The translations under genes were made by a program, and so were the position numbers. Below are positions 23,448 through 35,025 of a stretch of 64,000 nucleotides of DNA, one piece after another; position 1 is the first letter of the stretch, and the number at the start of each line of letters is the position of its first letter. The notes beneath the pieces were generated by a model. It worked only from the letters and a program-made list of their open reading frames with translations. It was not told the DNA's origin and searched no databases. This DNA comes from Sipunculus nudus (lineage: Eukaryota; Annelida; Sipuncula; Golfingiida; Sipunculidae), in NCBI GenBank assembly GCA_026874595.1, contig CM049307.1:36746862-36810861 (forward strand), in the 5' to 3' direction.

Positions 23448-26400
23448 GTACATTATGAACTGCAGAAACTCACATACAGTTTTAAAATTGATCTGAATTC
23501 ATCTTACAGTTCAAATAAGCTGAATGTTAAATTTGATTTAGCTTCTCCCTGGTAGGGATCCAAAGGAAGGCTTGTAGGGGTTGAAGTTGGTTTATTTCTA
23601 TATTGATATTAGAGGCAATTTTTTTTTTGGGGGGGGGGGGGGGTGGTTCATTAGGTCTCCTACAATGTTAAACCATCAACAAAAATCTTTGTACTTTTTC
23701 TATTCTTTCATCGTCCATGTTTAAGTTAGATTTTGAAATAGGCTGGTTTGCCAAGACTGCCCTTTTGCCAGAGTAATAGGCACACGTGACAGATTTGACA
23801 ATAATTTTTAAGATTGTACATCACAGAGCCTATTCTTCTCTATTCCCAAGTTGCCATTGGGAATTATCCTGGTGATTACAGATTTCTAATTATTGCTGAG
23901 ATTTCAGTGTCAGGATATTCCATTATTTTTAATTTCTGTTGGTGATTTTTTACCAATAGCAAGTGAAGACTATTCTTGTCCAGCATATTACTTGTGACTA
24001 TACAAATGATTCAAACATATGTCATTTTGATCAATGTCATAAAGTAAGGTAATACCAGGTAATTAATAATTGAGAGTGAAATATGTTTTAATTTGCAGCT
24101 TTAGCACATTTATTTTACCAAAGAGGGGCAAAGATCATCCTTTGTGCTAGAAGGGTTTCTGAGTTGGAGCGAGTGAAACAGGACTTGCTGAACAATAAAA
24201 AAGTAAGTAATAAACCACCAAACCTTGTGAATATGAAGGTCTGTGGAGGTAACGGGCTGGGTATGGGAATATATTGTTTAAAGGCCACAATTTGTTGGAA
24301 CTGTTTCATAAAAATGTAATAATAAATTGGAATGATTCCAAACAGGTAAGCTTATACCCAAGGTTTGCAGGTGGTCTTGATTTTCTCTTTTTTAGTAGGC
24401 ATTGAATTTTGACTGTAATGTTTTCAGATGCATGTACTTATCTACCAGTCTATACATGTATCTATCTGTTATGAGTTTGTACTTCTAAAGCAAGGATTTC
24501 TTTTCCGGTATACATGTATCTATAAAACACAAAACATCTAAATTGATAACTTGTACATGAGCAGCAAAAAAATTGTATCCACATCTCAAACAAGCTCTGA
24601 AATCATGTCAGTTGACCTGTGTTCATATTTTTCATAATGTTTAAAAAATAAATGTTGATATGCAGCAGTATCAGCTATCTTAATCTTTTTTTATACCTTA
24701 GGCTTGGTGATGGGTTATATTAATTTTTCCACAATGGAAAATGTCTTCTGCCTTGGTTAGAAATCACATTTGCTCTTTCTCTTTGAGGAGGAAAATCCAC
24801 ATGAGCCAAGGATTGTCCAGCTAGACCTGGCTAATTATGAGAGCGTCATTGCAAAGGCAGAGGAGGCTTTGGGTTTCTATGGCAACATAGATATACTTGT
24901 CAACAATGCAGGCATCAGTTACCGTGGTGAAACCATGGAAACCAAACTGGAAGTGGATCAGAGGCTAATGCTAGTTAATTTCTTTGGACAAGTGGCCTTG
25001 ACTAAAGGTGTGTAGGTGATAATAATACTAAATGTACAAAAATGTATATAATATGAATCTACAAATATAAAATTGCAGTTTAATCGAAAACTCCTTTTTG
25101 GTTTGGATGGCTGACCAGGAAAATAGAGCTTGTTTATAGTTTATAAAAATTGTTACCGGTATAAATATTTTTAGGAGCTACACTTGTCATATCCGTTACT
25201 CTTTTTTCATCACCTGGTGAAAATACTTTTAAAAACCCTGTATCATACTCAATTGACTATTCACATGTTTGAAGGCTTATATGCTGAAAGAAATATGCAA
25301 GAAATATATGCCATTTGTGTTTAAGCACAAGTAATGCACAATCTCTGCAGTTAGTAGCATTAATGACCAAAATATTGAAAACCTGAGGAGATGTAAGCTA
25401 TAGCTCCCTGAAGTTGTTTAAAAGTTTCACTATTAGTAAAATTTGAATTACAAAAAGTTGATAATTTTACATCAGTTTGACTCTTTCACATTTTTTCTCA
25501 CAAGATTTTTTTCACTTTTTGTCAGTTAAGAGTGGCAGCACACAGTGAAGTGTTGAGAAATGCCTGTGAAGTATATATTTGTATTGCCATGATCTACAAA
25601 AGCGGCAGTAACAGATGTATCAGTGAAAGAACCACTGTTCAGGGCTGCATAGGGAAAACAGAGAGAAATATGTGTACAGAGAAAACAGCTATGTAACAGT
25701 TCTCTGGGCAACTTGTATTTTAGGGTTCACAAATTATATCTTATTGCTGGTTCATATTTCCAGAATCTATGTGGAATCTGAATTACCTTGGCCAAGAGGT
25801 GGGGTTATGTTTTATCCAGCGTTGGTTTGTCCGTCTGTTAGAAAAATAACTAAAAAAATTATCAACAGATTTTGATTAAAAATTTTCAGGGTAGCTCAGC
25901 AATGATACAAGAAACAAATGATTAAATTTTGGGGGTAATCCAGATCACCATCTGGATCTAGGAATTATTTTAAGGAATAATATGGGGCCATATAGGGGTA
26001 TGAGCTGCCTTGGTGGAAGTCTGCGCTCTCTGAGAGCAAATTTCTAGTAGATATCATTTTAAAGCTTGTTTGACTTTTTAGCAGGGCAATTTTATTGTCA
26101 GTGTTGGTATTTCAGCAATCTTACCATCCATGGTTCAGCGAGGTGGTGGCCATGTTGTTGGTGTCAGCAGTATGCAAGGAAAACTGGCCATTCCATTTCG
26201 CTCTGCATGTAAGTAGAACTAGCAGAAAATGCTTGTTTATAAGTTCCAAGTACAGTGTAATGCTTGAACATGCCTCAATGCATTATGCATAAAGGCTGTT
26301 TGAAGTTTTACAGCGATTTGAAAAAATAAATACAGAAAACCAACTCAATATAAAATTCCGTATACTCAAGATATAATTAAATATAAATCATTACAGTAAA

Positions 26401-29381
26401 AATGCAAAATTACAATCACCAACAGGACCTTGATAAAGTGGTAATATTTTTAAGTGGTTGTCTAAACAAGGTTTTATATTAAGAGCAAAGAAGAATCAGG
26501 ACCATGAACAAGTAGTCATTATTTTGTGGTAGTCACTAAACAGGTGGTCTTTAGGCAAGGTTTTACTGTATAATTCTTCTACGATAGCTAATCCTTTGGT
26601 AGTTTTATTCAAGCACAGCTTTGCAGCTAGCTATTAAAAAAATTCAGGCATGACAGAGGATTTTCAGTGTCATCTTGTGTAAGCCATACTATTTGGGTAA
26701 CCTTATGATGGTCCAGGTTATGATTTCCCTGTTACAGATGCTGCTTCAAAACATGCCTTTCAAGCATTCCTGGATTCTTTGAGAGCAGAGACAGCTGACC
26801 AGGGGGTCCATGTCCTGGTGGTCAGTCCTGCCTACATACAGACCAACCTGTCACTGAATGCTGTCACAGGATCAGGGGAAAAGTATGGAGGCAAGTATTT
26901 AAAAGAAGTTTAAAACAGGCACACAGGGGTAGGGATGAGTGTAGTATTATTAATGTATTATTGTATCCCCAGACAAAGTCGGGGGATACTATGTTTTCAT
27001 ACCGGTCCCCCCGCCGCCGCATATGAATCTTGTTGGCGTGATAACTCAAAAAATATTTCACGGATCTTTACCAAACTTGGTATATGTTTAGATATGGGTG
27101 AGTGGACGACGCCTATTTAAAATGAGGTCATGACTAGGAGAGTGTCCTTGACCTTGAATAGGTCCAATTTTGGGGAAAATCACACAAATTCTTAAATATC
27201 TCAAGAAATCTTGCATGGATTGATCCCAAAATCAAGTTGATGGAAGATCATGGATAGGGTTGTCATGTTCCAGAAACTGGGGGCGCCACCTGTTATTCTT
27301 TACTTGTTTTTGTGCCATTTAATACCCCCAAAATTGCTCCTTGACAGTACTGTGAGCATTATAAGTCAAAAATTAATGGATAGATTTCTTTTATATTATG
27401 CATATACATAGATATGGGTTATGGGATGATGTTTATTTAAATTGGGGTCATGACCTTTTCTATGAGAGTGGCTTTGACCTTGAATATTGCCATATATGGT
27501 AAAATCACACAAAATCATTAATTTCTCAATAAGGGATGCATGGATTGGTCCAAAATCAACTTGACCAAAGATCTTGGATAGTAATGTCATGTACCAGAAA
27601 CAGGTGGCGCCACCTGTTATTCTTTTACTTGTTTTCATGCCGTTTAATACCCCCATCATTGCCACTTAACAGTACTGTGAGCATTATAAGTCAAAAACTA
27701 ATGAACAGATTTCTTTCATATTATGCATATACACAGACATGGGTTATGGGATGTTGTATATATATATTGGGGTCATGACCTTTCCTTTTAGAGTGGACTT
27801 GACCTTGAATATTGCCATATATGGTGAAAATTACACAAAATCATTAATATCTCAATAAGGGATGCATGGATTGGTCCAAAAATCAACTTGATCGAAGATC
27901 TTGGATAGTATTGTCATGTGCCAGTAACAGGTGGCACCACCTGTTATTCTTTCACTCGTTTTCGTGCCATTTAAGACCCCATCATTGCCACTTACTAGTA
28001 CTGTGAGCATTGTAAGTCAAAAACTAACAGACAGATTTCTTTCATATTATGCATATACATAGATATGGGTTATGGGATGATGTTTATTTAAATTGGGGTC
28101 ATGACCTTTCCTTTTAGAGTGGCCTTGACCTTGAATATTCCCATATATGGTGAAAATCACACAAAATCATTAATATCTCAATAAGGGATGCATTGATTGG
28201 TCCAAAAATCAACTTGACCGAAAATCTTGGGTAGTGTTGTCATGTACCAGAAAAAGGTGGCGCCACCTGTTATTCTTTTACTTGTTTTTGTGCCGTTTAA
28301 TACCCCATCATTGCCACTTGACAGTACTGTGAGCATTATAAGTCAAAAACTTATGGACAGATTTCTTTCATATTATGCATATACATAGACATGGATTAGG
28401 GGATGATGTGTATTGAAATTGGGGTCATTACCTTTTCTATAAGAGTGACCTTTTCTATGAGTGTGGTCTGATATTAATTGTTGCTGAAGATAGGGGGCCT
28501 ATTCTTAAAGGGGGGGATTAACTGTCTGGGAATACTATGGCACCTGCGGTGCCAAGAAATGTCTAGTTGTTCATTATATTCTCATAGACTTTGATAGTCT
28601 GTAATTAAACTACTCATTGGATATAAATGCCAGAAGGCGCATTGTATTACTGTATAAATTGCATTGTTATTAATGGGACATGATTATACAAAATCTACAA
28701 AAATGTCATAAATATCTTATGATTCTCTAGAAGTGAGAATAAAATACATTAATATAGGTTACAAATTTTGCTTTAGTCTATTTAAAAGTGTAATTTGATA
28801 CCTGCTTTTTTTAGTAAATAATAACAGTCTCAAAAGTATTCATGGTAATACAGTGTCCTAAGTGTTAAGATTCTTTAAATCTTCTGCTTCTTCACTGATT
28901 CCCAGAAAAACAGATTGTAGAAAACCTGTTGTCTTCTTTATTATGAGCACTTTAACAGAGAAAGATCTTTCTTTATTTGAGTATGAAGTGCACAATATGG
29001 AGGTGATAGAATTCAATTGCATCAGAAAACAGGTCCATAGATTTGAATTGAGTTTTGAAGCACAGCATACCCTGTTGTTAAATGTAGGTTATACGAATAT
29101 ACTTAATCCAAGATACTGTATATTTAAAGAGCCCATATTTGCTGTTTCATTTATCATCATTTATTTCAGTGATGGATTCAACCACAGCCAGTGGGATGAG
29201 TCCGCAATATGTGGCCAGACAGATTGTCCACGCTGTTGAGACGAACCAAAATGATGTCATCCTTGCACCATTCACGCACAAACTTGCCATGTATATACGT
29301 ACAATATGCCCCTCACTGTACTTTTGGCTTATGATGAAAAGGGCAAAAAAGCAAAGGGCAGAGATGAAAAAAGCCAGCTAG
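23300..29381 (+). CDS. DHRS7B: DHRS7B-like short-chain dehydrogenase/reductase, complete
   Basis: Six exons: 23300-23447, 24099-24202, 24788-25007, 26116-26208, 26738-26890, 29170-29381; together 930 nt, 309 residues (human 325). N-terminal hydrophobic anchor (residues about 3-25, [18 protein letters not shown]), then the Rossmann NAD(P)-binding motif [23 protein letters not shown], the NNAG motif in [14 protein letters not shown], the catalytic serine in [13 protein letters not shown] and the YAASK active-site Tyr/Lys, then [15 protein letters not shown]. Family knowledge: DHRS7B (PexRAP) reduces 1-acyl-dihydroxyacetone phosphate in ether-lipid synthesis at ER and peroxisome membranes. The substrate here is inferred. 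All junctions keep frame; intron 5 uses a GC donor. The nearest upstream start is ATGATG at 23300; a TTTCACAG just before it leaves open a spliced 5'-UTR exon. Confidence 0.93.
23448..24098 (+). other. DHRS7B intron 1
   Basis: Contains a 15-G run at 23629-23643 after a T tract. Otherwise plain AT-rich sequence. Confidence 0.6.
24099..24202 (+). CDS. DHRS7B: DHRS7B exon 2
   Basis: Encodes (A)[18 protein letters not shown] and [16 protein letters not shown]. Acceptor TTTGCAG|CT, donor AAA|GTAAGT. Confidence 0.92.
24788..25007 (+). CDS. DHRS7B: DHRS7B exon 3
   Basis: Encodes [34 protein letters not shown] and [12 protein letters not shown]. Acceptor CTTTGAG|GAG (the next GAG three bases on is an in-frame alternative), donor AAAG|GTGTGT. 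Confidence 0.92.
25008..26115 (+). other. DHRS7B intron 3
   Basis: 1.1 kb, AT-rich. No exon or recognisable repeat. Confidence 0.5.
26116..26208 (+). CDS. DHRS7B: DHRS7B exon 4
   Basis: Encodes [20 protein letters not shown] and [11 protein letters not shown], with the catalytic serine. Acceptor TTTCAG|CA, donor GCAT|GTAAGT. Confidence 0.93.
26738..26890 (+). CDS. DHRS7B: DHRS7B exon 5, followed by a GC donor
   Basis: Encodes [20 protein letters not shown] and [20 protein letters not shown]. The reading continues correctly only if the exon ends GGAG|GCAAGT, giving [11 protein letters not shown] as in human YG-VMDTTTAQG. The nearby GT (GGCAA|GTATTT) shifts the frame. Confidence 0.92.
26960..28565 (+). 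repeat. 326-bp tandem array in DHRS7B intron 5
   Basis: Four to five units; the phrase CGCCACCTGTTATTCTTT (one copy has CACCACC) places TGTTAT at about 27291, 27615, 27942 and 28268. The array opens with a hairpin (GTATCCCC..GGGGATAC, 26963-26987) and closes near CTGTCTGGGAATACTATGG. Each unit carries GGTGGCGCCACC or a variant, GGTCATGACC or a close form, and TTGACCTTGAA. The ends and tandem core again suggest a pearl-like non-autonomous element. Confidence 0.85.
28566..29169 (+). other. DHRS7B intron 5, 3' part
   Basis: Unique-looking AT-rich sequence with no coding signal matching the family. The branch and pyrimidine region CATCATTTATTTCAG precedes exon 6. Confidence 0.5.
29170..29381 (+). 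CDS. DHRS7B: DHRS7B exon 6 (C-terminus)
   Basis: Encodes [20 protein letters not shown], then [20 protein letters not shown] and [21 protein letters not shown] with TAG at 29379-29381. The basic C-terminal tail matches human RARKERKSKNS in kind. Confidence 0.93.
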
Positions 29382-32289
29382 ACCTTGCTAGCCTGTCTCA
29401 TATACAATGTACCTAAATCAGAAATGTACACTATATAATTTCCATCACAAATTCAACTGATACATTTATCTATAAATTAGTTAAATCGACTGTATCATTC
29501 ATACCATTTGAATTCATGAGGTGTATAGAGTACTTCAATGAAAAGGCACACAACCGGGACAAAAAGATGAACATTAAGTGTACTGTGCAGAGTGAAGGCA
29601 AATTTTTATCCCTTGCAAAACCATCACAATTGTTTGACTGTATAATGATTTGCATGTTATTTTTGGGAAGACATTATCTTGAAAGAAGTTTCCTCACCTC
29701 AATTTTATATACACTTAATTTTGTGAGAATATCGGGACCAGTAATGTAAGCAACTCTTATTTGATTTAATGAAGTTAATTATGTATTGGTATACCTTAGA
29801 TCTGTTGTAATGTTAATGTCCTCAAATATGAGCAATCATGAACTAGTCTGTTTAGGAACAGACAGGGGAAAGCGTATCAGAGTCCATACTGACCAAGAAC
29901 AATAAACAATCACTCCACATTTGATAATAACAGAATATTTACAAAGTTTATGTTTAGCGTGACTCATTCTCTGAACAAAACTTGCAGGACAAGTTCAAAT
30001 AAAGTCTTTTTGTACAAAGTCTATTCTCAAATTATTTTGAGTGAATGGATAATAGAACCATATTATACCCTAACCATTCATTGTCAGAGAACAAAATGGG
30101 TCCAGAAAGGCAGTTTGTGTTTCTTACTGTCCAGTTGTGTTCACATGGATCAGTGGTTGGACATATCATAATTTAACACTGACAACTATAGGTCAATAAA
30201 AATATCCTTTATTTTTCTCTAATTAGAATAGAAAAATATTTACAGACAGAGAAAATACATTACAGTGGTATATTTATCTGACAATCTTTCACGCCCCCAA
30301 TCTCTGCATCATAGCCATCACCTGGATTATTTCTTGATGTCTGTGATTACAGATGAGATTTTATATTGTTATTATTTTGTCTGAACATGTGACTAATCTT
30401 TGCGTTTTTATCAACTCTGTTACCTGTGTATATACTGCTGGTGCTTCCATGCAGAGGTGAGCAAACCATGACGAAGGATGTTTTGTACTGTATCAGATAA
30501 ATTTTGAGTAGCAAATTTATCTTCTTTAAGAAAATTTATAGATATATGATAAAAAATACTGAGTTTAAATTAAAATATTTCTGAGAAATATTAAATGTAC
30601 TGGAAAGTTTTATATGAAAAAGGTTTTTCTTAATTTCTGAAGAAAATACCTTGCAACATTTGTACCAAGTCAATAAATATATGCAGGTATTTGTATTTTA
30701 TCACACACTTGTGTTCATATGCAGAAAGAACACAAAAAATCAAGAAATATAATAAACTTCAATATATATATGTTGTATTTTTTCTTCACTTAAATATGCC
30801 ATATACAGTTCCCCAGGCAGTAATCATAGCCCATACATTTATAATTGTCCTTTCCTATTCCAGTGAAATATGATAAAAACAAAAAAAAACTCAGACTGAT
30901 CTAATTAGGATTACCTCCAGTAATATATGACTGGCTTTGACTTGAGTCTATTTTCTTAGGGACTTGTACTCAGAGATCAGGTCTAGGAAAATCAGGTCAT
31001 GCTATCTCGAGTCCATTAGAAAAATAAAAGCTCTGAACTGCTAATAGAAAAGTCACAAAAGGCTATAAATATATTAACAAGTTTTAGCTCTGCATCAGGA
31101 GATGAATGTAAAAATACTAGTGGTGTGCTGATTAATTAATCAAGTTGATGATTGGTCATTTTCTTTCAAAATCAAATCAATTGCATTTTTGCATAATTTA
31201 TTGAAATTATTTTAATTGATTGAAATTGATTATGCATGCACACCCAAAGAATCTAGTCCTGTCAGAGATATAGGAACACACAAAGTAAAGCATCAAAACA
31301 GAACGACCAACAATCCTTCAACGGCAAGTCGACCTTGGATGCTGGTTGATTGATCATAATAAATACTGATATACATGTCACACTCTTTACTGGGGTCAAT
31401 ATTTTGGGTACTAGCTAGTACACATCAGATTAGAAGGTACTATAGAAAGTACTATAGATATAAAATATTGATAAACAATTATCGGTCGTTCTTATTTTCC
31501 AGTTGTTGATCATGATTTTAACACTGATTCCTACCGCTAGTAATTTCACATTCAAGTAAAAGGCATGAGTACAAATTAACATGAAACCCATCTCTAATAA
31601 ATAATCTCTAATTTATCTGTCTCAATTTCTTTTAATAAAGATGTTTGTATTTGACTTTGATTTGACTCGGGTTCCAGATGACTGGACTCGAAGAAGGTGG
31701 ACTTACAGTAAACTAGAAACTGAAGGATTTGGACTCAATTGGCCTGGACTCAGACTTGCACTCTGACTCCGATAGTGAGGACTCGGTTGCAACACTGATT
31801 TCCATTTTCACCGCATACCAAATTGTGTCCTTATTAATTTTATATCAATTAATTTTATATCAATATTTACAGGTATCTTATTTTAGTTATAGGGACTTGA
31901 CCTTTTGCTCCCTGATCAAAGAATGATAGTAAAGTTTGTCATCAGATTCTCATAACTAATCACATAATTTTAATAATTTTATGTACAATTAGTTATTAAA
32001 GTCCCCCATGTCCGAGTCCATGGTCATTGACCATTTTGTTGGAAGAGCTGTAGGGAATCCCTTTTAACTTTATTCTGATGATATACCCCTCAAATCTGAT
32101 GAATATTCCTTTTTTTTTTATTCAATTTCAGATCTATTTCATCGATACTGTCCTTTAGCTGATTTTTGGTGATCTTATTCTGTCTGTTTAGCAATAATTA
32201 TGTTACAGTAGGCCTACCCACTTTGGATTGGGTTGTTATTTAGTTTGCAGAACTGACAACAGGTGGCTGCACCTGCCAGGAATATAGAA
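29382..32289 (+). other. DHRS7B 3' region and intergenic DNA
   Basis: Possible polyadenylation signals AATAAA at 29901 and about 30194. At 31113-31240 is a copy of a repeat (GGTGTGCTGATTAATTAATC..GATGATTGGTCATTTT) that also occurs at 48010-48110. At 31650-31790 a degenerate GACTCGGACTTG-type simple repeat is present. No gene is seen. Confidence 0.5.
29901..29906 (+). terminator. Candidate poly(A) signal of DHRS7B
   Basis: First AATAAA after the stop codon, about 520 bases downstream. Position alone supports it; other AATAAA copies follow. Confidence 0.35.
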
Positions 32290-33788
32290 AACAAGGGACC
32301 CATGAGTCATGGCGCTCAGCTGATTGTGATTGGACTATAAATGTATCACCATTGTGATACTTTATTTAGTCGACAAACCTTATGAATATCATGGACATGT
32401 AAGGTTATTTTAAAGGAATATAATGTAATATGTGAGTAAATGATGTATGAAATAACCTAACTGATGGATTAATATGGAGTAAATATAGTGGTTTATTTTT
32501 TATTTATTTGGGAGCTGTTGAAAATAGGGATATATTTGAGCAAATATGAATGCAATGACAGTACACTAAGCAGTGGTAGAATGATGATAAGGCTATTTGC
32601 TGAAGGATCTATAGTGTATGGAAGTCAGCAAGATTTCAATTTGACAGGTATAATGTTATGATTAACTATGCTGAAGAGGAGATTTATGAATTGTGACTGT
32701 ATGGCATGATATCTCTTAGGTCTTGACAAGGTACATTATATTGATGCCCACCATGTCTACATATTACACAATATTGACATAATTTCTGGCATGTATATAG
32801 GTAACAAATAGTTATACAATATATAAAAATATGAATATATCTGATTCATCTTGTTCTTGTTTACTGAGGCTGACATTGGGATGGGGTTCGGAGAAGGAAA
32901 CAGTGTGGGCAGCAAGGAGGGTCGGATGTAGAGAGAAAAGGAGATAGAGAGAGAGGGACGGAGCATTCAACAGTACTTAAACACCTGGAAGGTTAAAATC
33001 TAAAATATTATGAAATGTAGATAAAGTCTGAGAGAAAGAGGTAATCTAGACCATGGTTGGTTGATATGATTGAAGAAACTGTTGCAAATAATATTTTAAG
33101 ATCTGACCATGCGTTTCCATTGGATACCTTTCTGACAGGCTGTTGACAGTTCAACATTTTACACATTTGTCTAGATCCAATTTTGTTAATAAACTTTTTT
33201 TTCTATTTAATGATATGTATACAGTTGCTATGAAGTCCCCACTCCACAGGTGGAAGGACATGATATGGGGGGGGGGGGTGTTATGATGGGAGTTACAACG
33301 CCTCTGTCTCTCTGTATATATTTTCTTCAAATTATTAAATTTTAAGCTATAGCAATAGAACTATTGTTCACAGTGCCAAGGAGCAAGGGCTTATTGGGGT
33401 GGGGGAAGGGGATGGTGGGAGTTACAATACCCTTGCATATACGTACAGGATATGAAATTTAATTAATCAGTGCTTACAGGAAAAAAAAAAGTTTATTCAT
33501 AATTATTAAATATTTAAAACAGGCAGAAAGCTAGAGAAACAAAGCAAATCATTTTAATTCCCATTCTTCTGAGCCAGGAAACTATGAACAAGTTTTACAT
33601 AAATTCCTTTTTTCATAACATCATTTTTTTCCAGGTTTGAAAATGTAACTATACATTTAGAGTATAATATGTATTTGTGAATATTTCAGTTGATTCACAT
33701 TTCTTAATTGCATCAACATATATATCTGATAAATCAGGTTTATAGTACCTGTCAACAGAATGGGGTGGAGGGAGGAAGGGAGGCATAG

Positions 33789-33795
<7 letters not shown>

Positions 33796-33847
<52 letters not shown>
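33796..33847 (+). repeat. (GA)n microsatellite
   Basis: Pure GA run followed by imperfect GA-rich sequence to about 33892. It creates spurious RERERE or SLSLSL frames. A related (GA)n sits at 49618-49646 in the homologous element. Confidence 0.95.
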
Positions 33848-33849
<2 letters not shown>

Positions 33850-35001
33850 AGACTGGCAGAGAAAGAGAGAAAGGGAGAGAGAGAGAGGAGAAAGGCTCTC
33901 TGGTAATTACTGCCTGACCCAGCCTGACCCAGACACTCACAGAAGCAGTAGGCAAGGAGTGAAGGTGTTATGTAACAGCCTAGAACACTGTTAACCAATG
34001 ACTTGATGTAAACATTCAAGACATGGTGCTATAAATATGGGTCACTGGGCTCAGCTGAAGTTGACTTTGAAGGTAAAAATCGAAAATAATATCAAATGGA
34101 GATCAAGTCTAAGAGGAAAAGGTAATATATGCCATGGCTGGTTGACATGATTGGTTTGTATTGATGAGTAAGAAATTGTTGCAAATAATATTTTGTGATC
34201 AAACCATGCATTCTCTAATGTCAAAATTGAAGCCTGTGAGCAGTTTGTGAACATAAGATATATATTATTACCATGATCATTGGCTGGCTTTTTGATAAAC
34301 TGTTGACAGTTCAGTGGTTTATACATTTGCTCAATTGGATCTATTTTACATAATATATATTATTAAATATATGTATTTTTTATTTTATAAAATATATACA
34401 GTTGAAATATAACTGATGTCCCCAGTCCCCAGATGCAAGGACCTAGTAGTAGTGGTGGTGGTGGGGGGGGGGGGGGAGGGCTGGAATGATGGGAGTTACA
34501 ACATCTCTGTATTAATATAGTGTATATACATATAGGATTTCCACTTAATTCAACAATACTTACAGGATTAAATAGTTCATTCACAATTACATAATATTTA
34601 AAAAAGGCCAGACAGACTGTTAGACAAAGCTGATAATATATTTTAATATTTTAAAGTTTTTCATCTGCAATATTACACATCTGAATACATAAGTTGCTTT
34701 TAAATTTTAGACTTTAATAGCTTAAATCCATACACATACAGCATATGAGAGTTATTTCAACAGTGCTTAAAGGAAAAATTTCATAATAAATATAAATATT
34801 TAATGATAATTGAGAGATGATGGACAGACAGAACTGATCACTTTATGTTCCATTCTCCTGGGGCAAGAATATGTTTCAATTAGATCTTAATATTTTCTAA
34901 TCCAATTATTTTTCAAATTAAAAAAAATTGTACACATTTGCAATAATAACTAATGTCCCAGTGCAAAGGTGACGGTGAGGTGCAAAGGATCAATGACAGC
35001 C

Positions 35002-35025
35002 GGGGGGGGGGGGGGGGGGGGGGGG
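35002..35025 (+). repeat. Poly-G tract (24 G)
   Basis: Longest G homopolymer of the window, within element A3. Further runs: 34463-34476 and 35285-35299. Confidence 0.9.

Noticed and set aside
24770-25015. Start of DHRS7B at a methionine within intron 2 sequence
   Set aside because: The frame is an internal exon; the Rossmann motif and membrane anchor lie in exons 1 and 2 upstream.
33791-34019. Open frames of RERERE / SLSLSL type
   Set aside because: Pure products of the (GA)n microsatellite.
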